Position numbers and translations under genes: made by a program. The notes beneath the pieces were generated by a model. The model was given only the letters and a program-made list of their open reading frames with translations, ran no database searches and was not told the DNA's origin. From IMG/VR virus record IMGVR_UViG_3300027861_000179, positions 1 to 26,042 of that record: a DNA stretch of 26,042 nt; one strand, 5' to 3'. Every line of letters begins with the position of its first letter. The stretch's first letter is position 1. Source of the DNA: a virus. Of this stretch, positions 8,288 through 14,740 are shown piece by piece.

Positions 8288-8443
8288 ATGGAGGAAGCTA
8301 AAGAGTTAGAGAAGAGAGTTTCGGATTTAGAGGATTATGTTCAGCGATTGGCTATTTTGATTGCCAAGGTCGCCAAAACCCCAAGACAACCAAGTGAATT
8401 TGAACAGGTGAGAGCTTACAATCCTGTTGAGAATACAAAATAA
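8288..8443 (+). CDS. Small coiled-coil protein (51 aa)
   Basis: The ORF begins MEEAKELEKRVSDLEDYVQR, a clear heptad pattern, continues with LAILIAKVAKT and ends in a short polar tail. It starts two bases after the redoxin stop, with GGGGATGTAATT upstream, and ends three bases before a strong terminator, so it reads as the second gene of the same operon. Function unknown; it may be a small oligomeric or adaptor peptide. Confidence 0.68.
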   Translation: MEEAKELEKRVSDLEDYVQRLAILIAKVAKTPRQPSEFEQVRAYNPVENTK

Positions 8444-8445
8444 GA

Positions 8446-8488
8446 AAAGCCCCTAATGGATTTATCGTCCGTTAGGGGCTTTTTTTTT
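8446..8488. terminator. Convergent (two-way) intrinsic terminator
   Basis: A 14-bp stem, AAGCCCCTAATGGA pairing with TCCGTTAGGGGCTT (one G-U pair) around a 7-base loop, followed on the plus strand by eight or more T. Four A precede it, so it also has a short U-run on the minus strand. It closes the redoxin operon and probably the opposing operon too; the stop of the 31-aa minus-strand ORF lies in its T-run. Confidence 0.92.
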
Positions 8489-8582
8489 AGATGGATTCTG
8501 TGCTTCTTGCATCGCTTAGATCTCTAACTTTCCACTCTTCGCTCTTTCTCTGAACATGTTTACATCCATAGCCACTTTTCAC
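8487..8582 (-). CDS. Micro-protein (31 aa) with a perfect Shine-Dalgarno
   Basis: A GTG start at 8582 is preceded by AAAAAGGAGGTGATTGGTA, a full-length consensus Shine-Dalgarno. The product (MKSGYGCKHVQRKSEEWKVR..., 31 residues) is basic, with one Cys-Lys-His. The stop sits inside the T-run of the convergent terminator. I recognise no family. The strength of the ribosome-binding site, not the protein, is the main reason for calling it; it follows the 132-aa gene after 22 bases. Confidence 0.55.
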   Translation of the reverse strand: MKSGYGCKHVQRKSEEWKVRDLSDARSTESI

Positions 8583-8604
8583 TACCAATCACCTCCTTTT
8601 TATT

Positions 8605-9003
8605 TTAACTACCAAATATTTTCCAAAAGAAATCGAATTTTGATTCTTCTTCGGATTTTCCTCCACGCCATTCTTCAGCATATTTTTCATCTGCCCAAAC
8701 GTGGTGGTTGTCCCAATCCATCCCACTCTCTCTTGGATAGAATTCACCATCTCGATAGAGGTAGTCTTCTATTTCACTAGATGACATTTCACTCATATTT
8801 TGATAGCTTTGTTTTACTTCTTGTTCATCTTCCCATTGACACCTCTTTTTGTATAGATCTTTCCAAGATTTTGGGATTTTGATCCATTGGGTGTCCCATG
8901 AGTTTGGTAGGTTTGTTGAATTTCGTTTAGGGCGAACGTATTTCTTGTCACGTTGCGCCATTGTTCGTTCTTGCTTCGTTTTGAAGCTTCTCGTACATGC
9001 CAT
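8605..9003 (-). CDS. Hypothetical Trp-rich protein (132 aa)
   Basis: Unrecognised. The N-terminal half is basic (KTKQERTMAQRDKKYVRPKR). The remainder is acidic and rich in Trp, with ten across the protein (NSWDTQWIKIPKSWKDLY, MDWDNHHVWADEKYAEEWRGG). It ends in FDFFWKIFGS. AGGAGATTAGAAA precedes the ATG at 9003. It follows the ribonucleotide reductase gene and is preceded by a seven-codon ORF that also has a strong ribosome-binding site. It looks like a soluble phage accessory protein. Confidence 0.78.
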   Translation of the reverse strand: MACTRSFKTKQERTMAQRDKKYVRPKRNSTNLPNSWDTQWIKIPKSWKDLYKKRCQWEDEQEVKQSYQNMSEMSSSEIEDYLYRDGEFYPRESGMDWDNHHVWADEKYAEEWRGGKSEEESKFDFFWKIFGS

Positions 9004-9028
9004 TTTCTAATCTCCTAATTTATTATTA

Positions 9029-9052
9029 CTAGAAGACGCTACCTATTCTCAT
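9029..9052 (-). CDS. Possible 7-codon leader ORF (MRIGSVF)
   Basis: AAAAGGAGGAAAATA followed by ATG, six sense codons and TAG, ending 26 bases before the ATG of the 132-aa gene. The Shine-Dalgarno is near perfect, unlike chance expectation in this AT-rich gap. It may be a translated leader, a decoy ribosome site or the remnant of a deleted gene. Evidence is the ribosome-binding site only. Confidence 0.35.
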   Translation of the reverse strand: MRIGSVF

Positions 9053-9123
9053 TATTTTCCTCCTTTTAATTTACCCCCGACTTATTTTACTTGACTCGGG
9101 ACACATCAAGAATTTCTTTTATT

Positions 9124-11358
9124 TTATCCGCATTTTGAATAGCCACACTGCTGACAAGTGTAGCAACCACCGTTATTTAGCAATGCCTTCTCATTACATT
9201 CGAGACAATACTCAAACAAGCTATCATCCACCTTCTCGATCTCAACTCCACTCTCTTTCTCGAATGCTTGTGGAGCATCGTCTTCCAAGAAACAAATCTC
9301 CTTCAAGTGTTTTTCGATAGTATACCCTATATGAGCGATTAGGCTATTCATGTATCTACCATCTGCATAATATCCTCCTGTCGGATCGAAGATTGGCTTC
9401 AATTCATCAACGATATAACTTGGATCTCTATCGTGCCTAAACACCGCACTAATCAATCGTGTCATTGCACTTGTCCATGCTACGTTCTGTAGCTTCTTTG
9501 TGTTAATGAACATTTCGTATGGGCGAACAACTCCTTCGTCATCCACTTTGTCATTAATTGTAACATACAAACTTCCGTGTTGTGGAGATTTGAGTTTATA
9601 TGTCTGTCCACTAAGGATGTCTGGTCGCTTAGTCGTTATTTCTTTTTTAACCTCTTTTTCTTCTACTTTCTTTTCTTCTTTAACAGAAATCACACCTTGA
9701 ATATGCTCTGATGGTCGGAATGTTGTACACCCTTTCAACCCTCTCTCATAGGCACTCGTATAAATGTCTTTGAAATCCTCAAACGGGAAGTCTGTAGGGA
9801 CATTTATAGTTTTTGAGGTACTAGAGTCAATCCACCGTTGAATCGTTGCCTGTACGTCTATATGTTGCTGTGGAGTGATGTCTGCCGTTGTTACGAAATA
9901 GCTTGGTAGCTCTTTATCGTCTTCGACTGCTTCTCTATATTTTAGTAGTCCATAATCCACCATTTCAAATACTGATTCATCACCTTCTTGCCCATTTCTT
10001 ATTTTTCGATCATAAGACAAAGCAAATACAGGCTCTAGCCCACTCGATACATTCCCTGCGAACATGGATGTAGTTCCCGTTGGCGCAATTGTTGTTAGGT
10101 GGCTATTTCTGATTCCGCTTTCCATAATTCTTTCAGAGATTTCAACATCTAGACTTTGGATAAACTTGCTTTGAACGTATTTCTCCTTATTTAGAAGTGG
10201 GAAGCTACCTTTCTCTTCTGCCAAATCAATTGAAGTGTGATAAACATCTGTTGTGAAGTTTTCCATCAAATCGTCAATCAACTCTACCGACTCTTCGCTT
10301 CCGTATGTCACCCCTAGCATAGCGAGCATATTCGCTAACCCAGTGATGCCCAATCCAAGCCTACGCTTGTCGATGGCTTCCTGCCTTTGCTTCTCTAGTG
10401 GAAATTCACTATTCTCAATTACATTATCTAACAACCTAACTGCGATCTTAATTGTTTCTCCCAAATGTCCCCAATCAATTTTTGCAACTTCTGTAAATGG
10501 CTCTAATACAAATTTTGTCAAGTTGATTGCCCCAAGAAGACATGCTCCGTATGGTGGGAGTGGTTGTTCGCCACATGGGTTTGTCGATTTTAGATCTTCT
10601 ATGAACCAAAGGTTGTTCATTTTGTTGATTCGATCTAGGAATAGAACCCCAGGTTCAGCATAATCGTAAGTTGACTTGATGATTTTATCCCAAAGCTCAA
10701 CCGCCTTCACTGTTTTGTAAACTTTCCCATCGAAAACTAAATCCCAATCGCCTTTATTTCGAAGAGTTTCCATGAATTTATCGGAAACACCAACTGAAAT
10801 ATTGAACATTTGAAGAGCTTCATTTCCTCGTTTTGCTTCGATAAAATCTTCGATGTCGGGGTGGTCGATATTTAGGACTCCCATTTGAGCTCCACGCCTA
10901 TTGCCTGCCGACATGATCGTTCTGCAAGTAGCGTCAAAAACGTTCATGAAGCTGAGTGGGCCAGATGATTCTGACTCACACCCTTCTACCCAAGCACCTT
11001 TTGGTCTTAGTGTAGAGAAATTGAATCCAACTCCACCACCCATCTGCTGTGTCAATGCCGCTTCGCGTACGGTTTCAAAAATACCATCCATAGAATCGGG
11101 GAGATCTTTCATAACATAGCAGTTGAACATTGTCGCATTTTTGCGAGTAGTTCCTGCATTGGTTAGGATTCTCCCTGCTGGGATGAAATCGAAATTTGAT
11201 AATACTCCGTAAAACTCTGCCTCCCAAAAATTTGACTTCTTCTCCTTGGAGGCTAGTTGTTTCGCCACTCTTCGAAATGTTCCGTCCTTTGTTTCATTTT
11301 TATACTGATATTTTCTTTCGTGGATCTCTGTTGATATATCGAATACTTCTTTTGTCAT
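9124..11358 (-). CDS. nrdJ: Class II (adenosylcobalamin-dependent) ribonucleoside reductase
   Basis: Converts ribonucleotides to deoxyribonucleotides. Seen: Cys80 in FNCYV; QQMGGGVGFNFSTLRPKG (105-121); the thiyl-radical finger loop NPCGEQPLPPYGACLLGAINL (260-280) with Asn260, Cys262 and Glu264; and the phosphate-binding APTGTTSMFAGNVSSGLEP (425-443). A C-terminal TSCPD-type domain follows (QTYKLKSPQHGSLYVTIN...), and a zinc-ribbon/redox tail ends the protein (CLECNEKAL...CYTCQQCGYSKCG). A single 744-residue chain with the TSCPD and Cys-rich tail is the class II layout; no NrdB-type subunit or NrdD/NrdG is seen. Activity would need host B12. AAAGGAAGAAAA precedes the ATG. The redoxin gene at 8058 is a likely electron donor. 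Confidence 0.95.
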   Translation of the reverse strand: MTKEVFDISTEIHERKYQYKNETKDGTFRRVAKQLASKEKKSNFWEAEFYGVLSNFDFIPAGRILTNAGTTRKNATMFNCYVMKDLPDSMDGIFETVREAALTQQMGGGVGFNFSTLRPKGAWVEGCESESSGPLSFMNVFDATCRTIMSAGNRRGAQMGVLNIDHPDIEDFIEAKRGNEALQMFNISVGVSDKFMETLRNKGDWDLVFDGKVYKTVKAVELWDKIIKSTYDYAEPGVLFLDRINKMNNLWFIEDLKSTNPCGEQPLPPYGACLLGAINLTKFVLEPFTEVAKIDWGHLGETIKIAVRLLDNVIENSEFPLEKQRQEAIDKRRLGLGITGLANMLAMLGVTYGSEESVELIDDLMENFTTDVYHTSIDLAEEKGSFPLLNKEKYVQSKFIQSLDVEISERIMESGIRNSHLTTIAPTGTTSMFAGNVSSGLEPVFALSYDRKIRNGQEGDESVFEMVDYGLLKYREAVEDDKELPSYFVTTADITPQQHIDVQATIQRWIDSSTSKTINVPTDFPFEDFKDIYTSAYERGLKGCTTFRPSEHIQGVISVKEEKKVEEKEVKKEITTKRPDILSGQTYKLKSPQHGSLYVTINDKVDDEGVVRPYEMFINTKKLQNVAWTSAMTRLISAVFRHDRDPSYIVDELKPIFDPTGGYYADGRYMNSLIAHIGYTIEKHLKEICFLEDDAPQAFEKESGVEIEKVDDSLFEYCLECNEKALLNNGGCYTCQQCGYSKCG

Positions 11359-11373
11359 TTTTCTTCCTTTGTG

Positions 11374-11559
11374 TTAAATGCCCCGATGTGAGGTCATTTT
11401 TTGTATTTTTCTATCTAGATTTTCAATTATACCTAAATCGTAATCGGTTGGCTCATAATTCTCTCCAATTCTAACTGATGCATCGTGAGCTTTTCTCATA
11501 TTTGTTAACTTACTCTTCCTCATGTCAGATAGTTGTTTTAATAACACCTTATCCTTCAT
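11374..11559 (-). CDS. Small basic helical protein (61 aa)
   Basis: Begins MKDKVLLKQLSDMRKSKLTN and ends KIQKMTSHRGI; helical and basic, unrecognised. The ATG at 11559 overlaps the last 11 bases of the 47-aa gene upstream, so translation is probably coupled. An in-frame TTG at 11571 lacks a ribosome-binding site. It ends 15 bases before the start of the reductase gene. Confidence 0.65.
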   Translation of the reverse strand: MKDKVLLKQLSDMRKSKLTNMRKAHDASVRIGENYEPTDYDLGIIENLDRKIQKMTSHRGI

Positions 11560-11692
11560 AACTCCCACCAACCAAATAAAAATATTGATCGAACTCTAGC
11601 TCTCCATCTTCGTACAGCTCGTCTAGCCTGTCTAGAATTCTGCTATATTTTTCGTTTACTTCCATTAATTTTTCTATTTCTTCTTCGTTCAT
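11549..11692 (-). CDS. Small acidic protein (47 aa)
   Basis: The ORF starts MNEEEIEKLMEVNEKYSRIL and continues with an amphipathic helix (DRLDELYEDGELEFD), ending GGSYEG. AGGGGA lies 7 bases before the ATG at 11692. It begins one base after the 110-aa gene ends and overlaps the next gene by 11 bases, which supports real translation of this short frame. Function unknown. Confidence 0.65.
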   Translation of the reverse strand: MNEEEIEKLMEVNEKYSRILDRLDELYEDGELEFDQYFYLVGGSYEG

Positions 11693-11693
11693 A

Positions 11694-12026
11694 TTAAAAA
11701 TCCCCTGTTAAAAACTCAATAGTCCTGCCGATCTTACTGTCTCTATCTACACCGACATGCCCTCTAAAAAGATATTGGATTGGTATTGTAGCTACAAATA
11801 GAGGGGTGATCCAAAACAAATTGAGCCTTTGAATGAAAGTTTTCTTTACTTTCTTGTATTCGTAAAACTTAATGTCGCTCGCAATCCACCCATCTTCATC
11901 TCCGAACAAGAATTCTAGACAATCCTCCATTGTTGGGTTATCTTTGTGGGTGTGGTTCTTTATCTGTCGAGTTAGTTCGTTTTTATACCACCATTCTATT
12001 TTACTTTCTTTTCTATTTAGCTTCAT
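11694..12026 (-). CDS. Hypothetical protein with one membrane segment (110 aa)
   Basis: Residues 1-65 are hydrophilic (NRKESKIEWWYKNELTRQ, then an acidic FLFGDEDGW). Residues ~69-87 (NLFWITPLFVATIPIQYLF) are long and hydrophobic enough for a membrane helix, followed by a charged tail. It overlaps the end of the zinc-finger gene by four bases (ATGA), a sign of translational coupling. No family recognised. Confidence 0.72.
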   Translation of the reverse strand: MKLNRKESKIEWWYKNELTRQIKNHTHKDNPTMEDCLEFLFGDEDGWIASDIKFYEYKKVKKTFIQRLNLFWITPLFVATIPIQYLFRGHVGVDRDSKIGRTIEFLTGDF

Positions 12027-12172
12027 ATAATGCTTCGTCTTTTTTCTTTGTGTGAGTGTTTGATGTGCTGTTCAACGTAAAATCTACTTGTGAAATCTCT
12101 AGTTGGAGTGCAATATGGGCAGATGTTACCTACACTTTCGGCTGTGCGCTTTGGCTTCTTTTTATCTGACAT
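12023..12172 (-). CDS. Small C2H2-type zinc finger protein (49 aa)
   Basis: The product starts MSDKKKPKRTAESVGN and contains CPYC (Cys18, Cys21), then 14 residues, then HIKHSH (His36, His39/His41), a C2H2-like finger; both ends are strongly basic. Nucleic-acid binding is likely. The start is set at the ATG at 12172, one base after the upstream gene's stop. A longer frame from 12241 would overlap almost 70 bases of that gene. Confidence 0.75.
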   Translation of the reverse strand: MSDKKKPKRTAESVGNICPYCTPTRDFTSRFYVEQHIKHSHKEKRRSII

Positions 12173-12173
12173 C

Positions 12174-12371
12174 TTAAATCTCCATACAGAAGGCTTGTTT
12201 AGCGATTTTATTTTTCCCATCAAAATCAACATACTCAACATTTGATATGCACATTGATGTGCTGATTGGGTTATATCCGCTGTAATCTTCCTTTTCTACA
12301 AGCAATTCAACATCATCGCCAAAATGCTTTATTGCATACTCTAGATTTTGAATCATTGTTTTTGCTTTCAT
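12174..12371 (-). CDS. Hypothetical protein (65 aa)
   Basis: Begins MKAKTMIQNLEYAIKHFG; continues DDVELLVEKEDYSGYNPIS and CISNVEYVDFDGKNKI. The layout (a helix, then short strands) is like small phage proteins in which 'DDVEVxVE' is followed by a Tyr/Gly loop. The ATG at 12371 is preceded by GGAGGATAAA, which overlaps the end of thyX (stop at 12373). It is part of a chain of overlapping genes. Function unknown. Confidence 0.72.
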   Translation of the reverse strand: MKAKTMIQNLEYAIKHFGDDVELLVEKEDYSGYNPISTSMCISNVEYVDFDGKNKIAKQAFCMEI

Positions 12372-12372
12372 T

Positions 12373-12945
12373 TTATCCTCCAAATGTTAGTGGGAACTTC
12401 TCTATTAAAGCACCCTCCATCAATTTTGCAACGTCTTGAATTTCTTTTTGTGCTTTTTTTGATGCTCGCAACTCGATGAAGTGGAGGAATGCCTGTAGAT
12501 TCCCACTAACGTACATTTTTGTAGACGTATTCATCGGAAGTATTGATCGAGCATCTTCTTTTCTTACGCTCATCTCTCTCAATTTCTGATATACATATTC
12601 AGTAGCCACCACATGAGCCTCGATTAGCTTTTTAGCCTCATCTGAGCCATCTTTTAGATAATCCATACTAGGAGATACAAAATCCAACTTACTCTCGTCA
12701 CAGTAGCGCATAGAGCGCATTAGGTGGTTGAGAGTTTGGTGGGTACGTATCTGATCCGCACATGCTCTTGATATCCCACTTATTTCAAATGATGCGAAGG
12801 CATTTCTGAAACAAGATAGATGTCCCATATTCTTTAGGCGACTCACTCGACTCAGATCTGTTGGATCGCTGTCGTAACAAACGCTCCCTGCGTGAGATAT
12901 CGCTTCTTCTAGCTTTACGTTCCAATCTACCAACTCCACTTTCAT
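12373..12945 (-). CDS. thyX: Flavin-dependent thymidylate synthase
   Basis: Makes dTMP from dUMP using FAD, NADPH and methylene-tetrahydrofolate. Family marks: GHLSCFRNAFASFEISGISR (41-60), the ThyX signature region RTHQTLNHLMRSMRY (67-81), RSILPMNTSTKMYVSGN (133-149) and AFLHFIELRASKKAQKEIQDVA (152-173) with the AQxEI core. The signature is a variant: the usual RHR reads RTHQ here. The length of 190 is at the short end for the family. The start is the ATG at 12945, whose ATGA overlaps the stop of the upstream gene; an in-frame GTG lies 12 bases further upstream. Lies in the same operon as nrdJ, so both supply DNA precursors. Confidence 0.92.
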   Translation of the reverse strand: MKVELVDWNVKLEEAISHAGSVCYDSDPTDLSRVSRLKNMGHLSCFRNAFASFEISGISRACADQIRTHQTLNHLMRSMRYCDESKLDFVSPSMDYLKDGSDEAKKLIEAHVVATEYVYQKLREMSVRKEDARSILPMNTSTKMYVSGNLQAFLHFIELRASKKAQKEIQDVAKLMEGALIEKFPLTFGG

Positions 12946-13172
12946 CGTGCCACCCACTCGCTACACTCAACCCCTTTGTTCAAATCGAATTTATCTACCT
13001 CAGAACATAAAGTATACCCAAGAACATCAAATCCGCCTTGGAAGAATTTACACCCTCCACAACTCTTCCACTCTTGATCTTTAATATTGTCCATACCCTC
13101 ACTTAACTTTTCATGGTTGATTCGAGACCCGTCCGACCCCTTGCCAGTTCCGCCTTGTTTCCAATTTGCCAT
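12942..13172 (-). CDS. Small four-cysteine protein (76 aa)
   Basis: The N-terminal half is polar and Gly-rich (NWKQGGTGKGSDGSRINH). The C-terminal half has CGGCKFFQGG, then YTLC and ECSEW, giving Cys-x2-Cys...Cys...Cys, which is suitable for one metal (zinc or iron-sulfur). Similar tiny Cys4 proteins are common in phage early regions. Starts one base after the 90-aa gene's stop and ends with an ATGA overlap into thyX. Function unknown. Confidence 0.75.
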   Translation of the reverse strand: MANWKQGGTGKGSDGSRINHEKLSEGMDNIKDQEWKSCGGCKFFQGGFDVLGYTLCSEVDKFDLNKGVECSEWVAR

Positions 13173-13173
13173 C

Positions 13174-13446
13174 CTACTCTTCCTCCTCTAAAACTACATC
13201 CCAATCTGTTAGTACGAATTTTAGTGAGAGAATCCCGTTTCGATTTTCTGCGAGGAATCCACCTGTGGGTATTGCGCTTAGATCTTCTTCTACAACTCGA
13301 TTCAATAGTTTTATGGCAGTTAGTACCAACTCCCCTGTGGATGGAGCTTGAGTCTCAGAATGCCAATGCCAGTCTAGAGCTACCATCGCTATTCTTACTT
13401 TCTCAAAATCAAACCATCTGATTATTTCATCTATATCATCTTTCAT
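13174..13446 (-). CDS. Hypothetical phage protein (90 aa)
   Basis: Unrecognised, but the WHWHSETQAPSTGELVLTAIKLLNRV segment is distinctive; the aromatic-His cluster, then a helix and a final strand (SLKFVLTDWDVVLEEEE), suggest a compact alpha/beta fold. AAGGAGATTAATT precedes the ATG. Tightly spaced with neighbours on both sides. Confidence 0.75.
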   Translation of the reverse strand: MKDDIDEIIRWFDFEKVRIAMVALDWHWHSETQAPSTGELVLTAIKLLNRVVEEDLSAIPTGGFLAENRNGILSLKFVLTDWDVVLEEEE

Positions 13447-13457
13447 AATTAATCTCC

Positions 13458-13673
13458 TTAATCTACAAGCATTATTGTTACTATATCTTTGATTTCACCA
13501 GTCCCACAAATATCACACCCATATTCGCAACCAATATTAATCTCTGTTTCGTGGTTGCAATTGTCGCAAACTGCACCAACGAATTCATATTCGCTTTGGA
13601 TTTGTGCTTCCATTTCTGCTTCGTATTCTCCACCAAAGATGGATGAGAAGATTTCTCGATGTACGTTACTCAT
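13458..13673 (-). CDS. Small zinc-ribbon protein (71 aa)
   Basis: Two CxxC pairs: CDNC and, further on, CDIC after GCEYG; together they form a zinc ribbon after an acidic helical N-terminus (SSIFGGEYEAEMEAQIQ). The start overlaps the end of the upstream gene by 8 bases, with AAGGAAAAAACTA before the ATG. Probably a nucleic-acid or protein-binding accessory factor; no specific family recognised. Confidence 0.75.
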   Translation of the reverse strand: MSNVHREIFSSIFGGEYEAEMEAQIQSEYEFVGAVCDNCNHETEINIGCEYGCDICGTGEIKDIVTIMLVD

Positions 13674-13956
13674 TAGTTTTTTCCTTTTCTTCTTGTTCTG
13701 ATTTAGCGATTAATTCTTTCGCTTTTTTGATTTCTTGTTCTTTCATAATTTGAATTGATTGTTTTTTATCAACTATTTTAATTGTTTCATCGCATTTTTG
13801 ACAAGTTACACGATATATTTCGAACCCATCAAAAAATGATTGTACTCTAACGTAGATATCATTATGTGGACATAAATCTTGAACTATCGATTTTAGCTCG
13901 CGTATTTTTTTGTCTTGCGCTTCAAGCCTCTCTTCTATTCTCTTTCTTCCAAACAT
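13666..13956 (-). CDS. Coiled-coil protein with a Cys/His metal site (96 aa)
   Basis: The N-terminal 27 residues (FGRKRIEERLEAQDKKIREL) are an amphipathic helix. CPHND and later CQKCDE give a Cys...His...CxxC site. The C-terminal third (KEQEIKKAKELIAKSEQEEKE) is a charged helix. AGGAGATAGGAG precedes the ATG. Lies in the string of short genes between the replication-like gene and thyX. Unknown role. Confidence 0.75.
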   Translation of the reverse strand: MFGRKRIEERLEAQDKKIRELKSIVQDLCPHNDIYVRVQSFFDGFEIYRVTCQKCDETIKIVDKKQSIQIMKEQEIKKAKELIAKSEQEEKEKTNE

Positions 13957-13969
13957 CTCCTATCTCCTT

Positions 13970-14077
13970 TTATCCTCTTATAATTTTCGTTACAATTGCT
14001 TTTCCCACTGTGACAATTATCAGACCCCAAAAAATCGTTTCTCCTAGAACCGCTCCGATCTCTAAATTAATATCCAT
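13970..14077 (-). CDS. Small single-span membrane protein (35 aa)
   Basis: The product starts MDINLEIGAVLGETIFWGLI and continues IVTVGKAIVTKIIRG: one hydrophobic helix (~residues 8-25) and a positive C-terminal end, which predicts a cytoplasmic C-terminus. AAAAGGAGAAGGGG directly precedes the ATG at 14077. It fills the 133-base gap between neighbours and ends 13 bases before the next start. Phage micro-membrane proteins of this kind include lysis and exclusion factors, but nothing here decides the role. Confidence 0.65.
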   Translation of the reverse strand: MDINLEIGAVLGETIFWGLIIVTVGKAIVTKIIRG

Positions 14078-14089
14078 CCCCTTCTCCTT

Positions 14090-14275
14090 TTATCTATTCG
14101 CTATTTTCTTTCTTTTCTTTTTAGATTTAGTGAAATTGCACCCATGCTTTTTAGATTTCTTTCTAAATCCGTTTGGTGTTGTTGTTTGTAACCATGAATC
14201 ATCATATCCCCATGTTGGCATAAATTCCTCCGTTGGTTTGTGATAGTCTGTCCCATTCTCATTTGTTGATTGCAT
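14090..14275 (-). CDS. Small basic protein (61 aa)
   Basis: A polar N-terminal half (NENGTDYHKPTEEFMPTWGYDDSW) is followed by a strongly basic tail (NGFRKKSKKHGCNF, SKKKRKKIANR) that could bind nucleic acid. It starts one base after the 137-aa gene's stop. The ribosome-binding site (GAGAGAG) is distant, so coupling is likely. Function unknown. Confidence 0.62.
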   Translation of the reverse strand: MQSTNENGTDYHKPTEEFMPTWGYDDSWLQTTTPNGFRKKSKKHGCNFTKSKKKRKKIANR

Positions 14276-14276
14276 T

Positions 14277-14690
14277 TTATTTAATTACTCTCTCGATTTC
14301 TTTTAGATTAAAATCTTCCTTCGTATAATCTTTAATAAGCACTTCATAATCATATAATATATCGCAAGAAAGTGATAATTCGCACACTTTATCGAATTTC
14401 TTTGGATTTATTTTATATGACACTCCTGCCTGTATTCCATTTACGTCTTCATATACCCTAAGAAGACCTATTGAATCGAAGTATTCGCAAGCCTTTTTAA
14501 AACTGTGATAGGTAATGAATTTTGAATATTCTACTTGTTTCAACTTAAACTCTCGATCTTGTTCTACGGAGGATGTAAACTTATCCAACATTAGGGATAG
14601 TGCGATAGAGTTGTTCATTCCAAAAAATGTTGCCCATGGTTTAGGAATATTTAATCCTTTTTTCGATGATACTTTTAATATATTTTCCAT
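14277..14690 (-). CDS. Putative winged-helix DNA-binding / replication-related protein (137 aa)
   Basis: Starts MENILKVSSKKGLNIPKPW; then ATFFGMNNSIALSLMLDKF, YSKFITYHSFKKACEYFDSIGLLRVYEDV and GVSYKINPKKF. This order (a helix that mentions the organism's 'IALSL', a recognition-like helix, then 'GLLRV' and a beta wing) is the winged-helix pattern seen in phage replisome-organiser and DnaD-like N-terminal domains. The C-terminal part is short, with no DnaD-like domain. AAAGGAGAATTA precedes the ATG. Role inferred from fold only. Confidence 0.62.
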   Translation of the reverse strand: MENILKVSSKKGLNIPKPWATFFGMNNSIALSLMLDKFTSSVEQDREFKLKQVEYSKFITYHSFKKACEYFDSIGLLRVYEDVNGIQAGVSYKINPKKFDKVCELSLSCDILYDYEVLIKDYTKEDFNLKEIERVIK

Positions 14691-14740
14691 TAATTCTCCT
14701 TTGTTGAATACAAATTAGCATCATTATTCTTAATGTCAAA

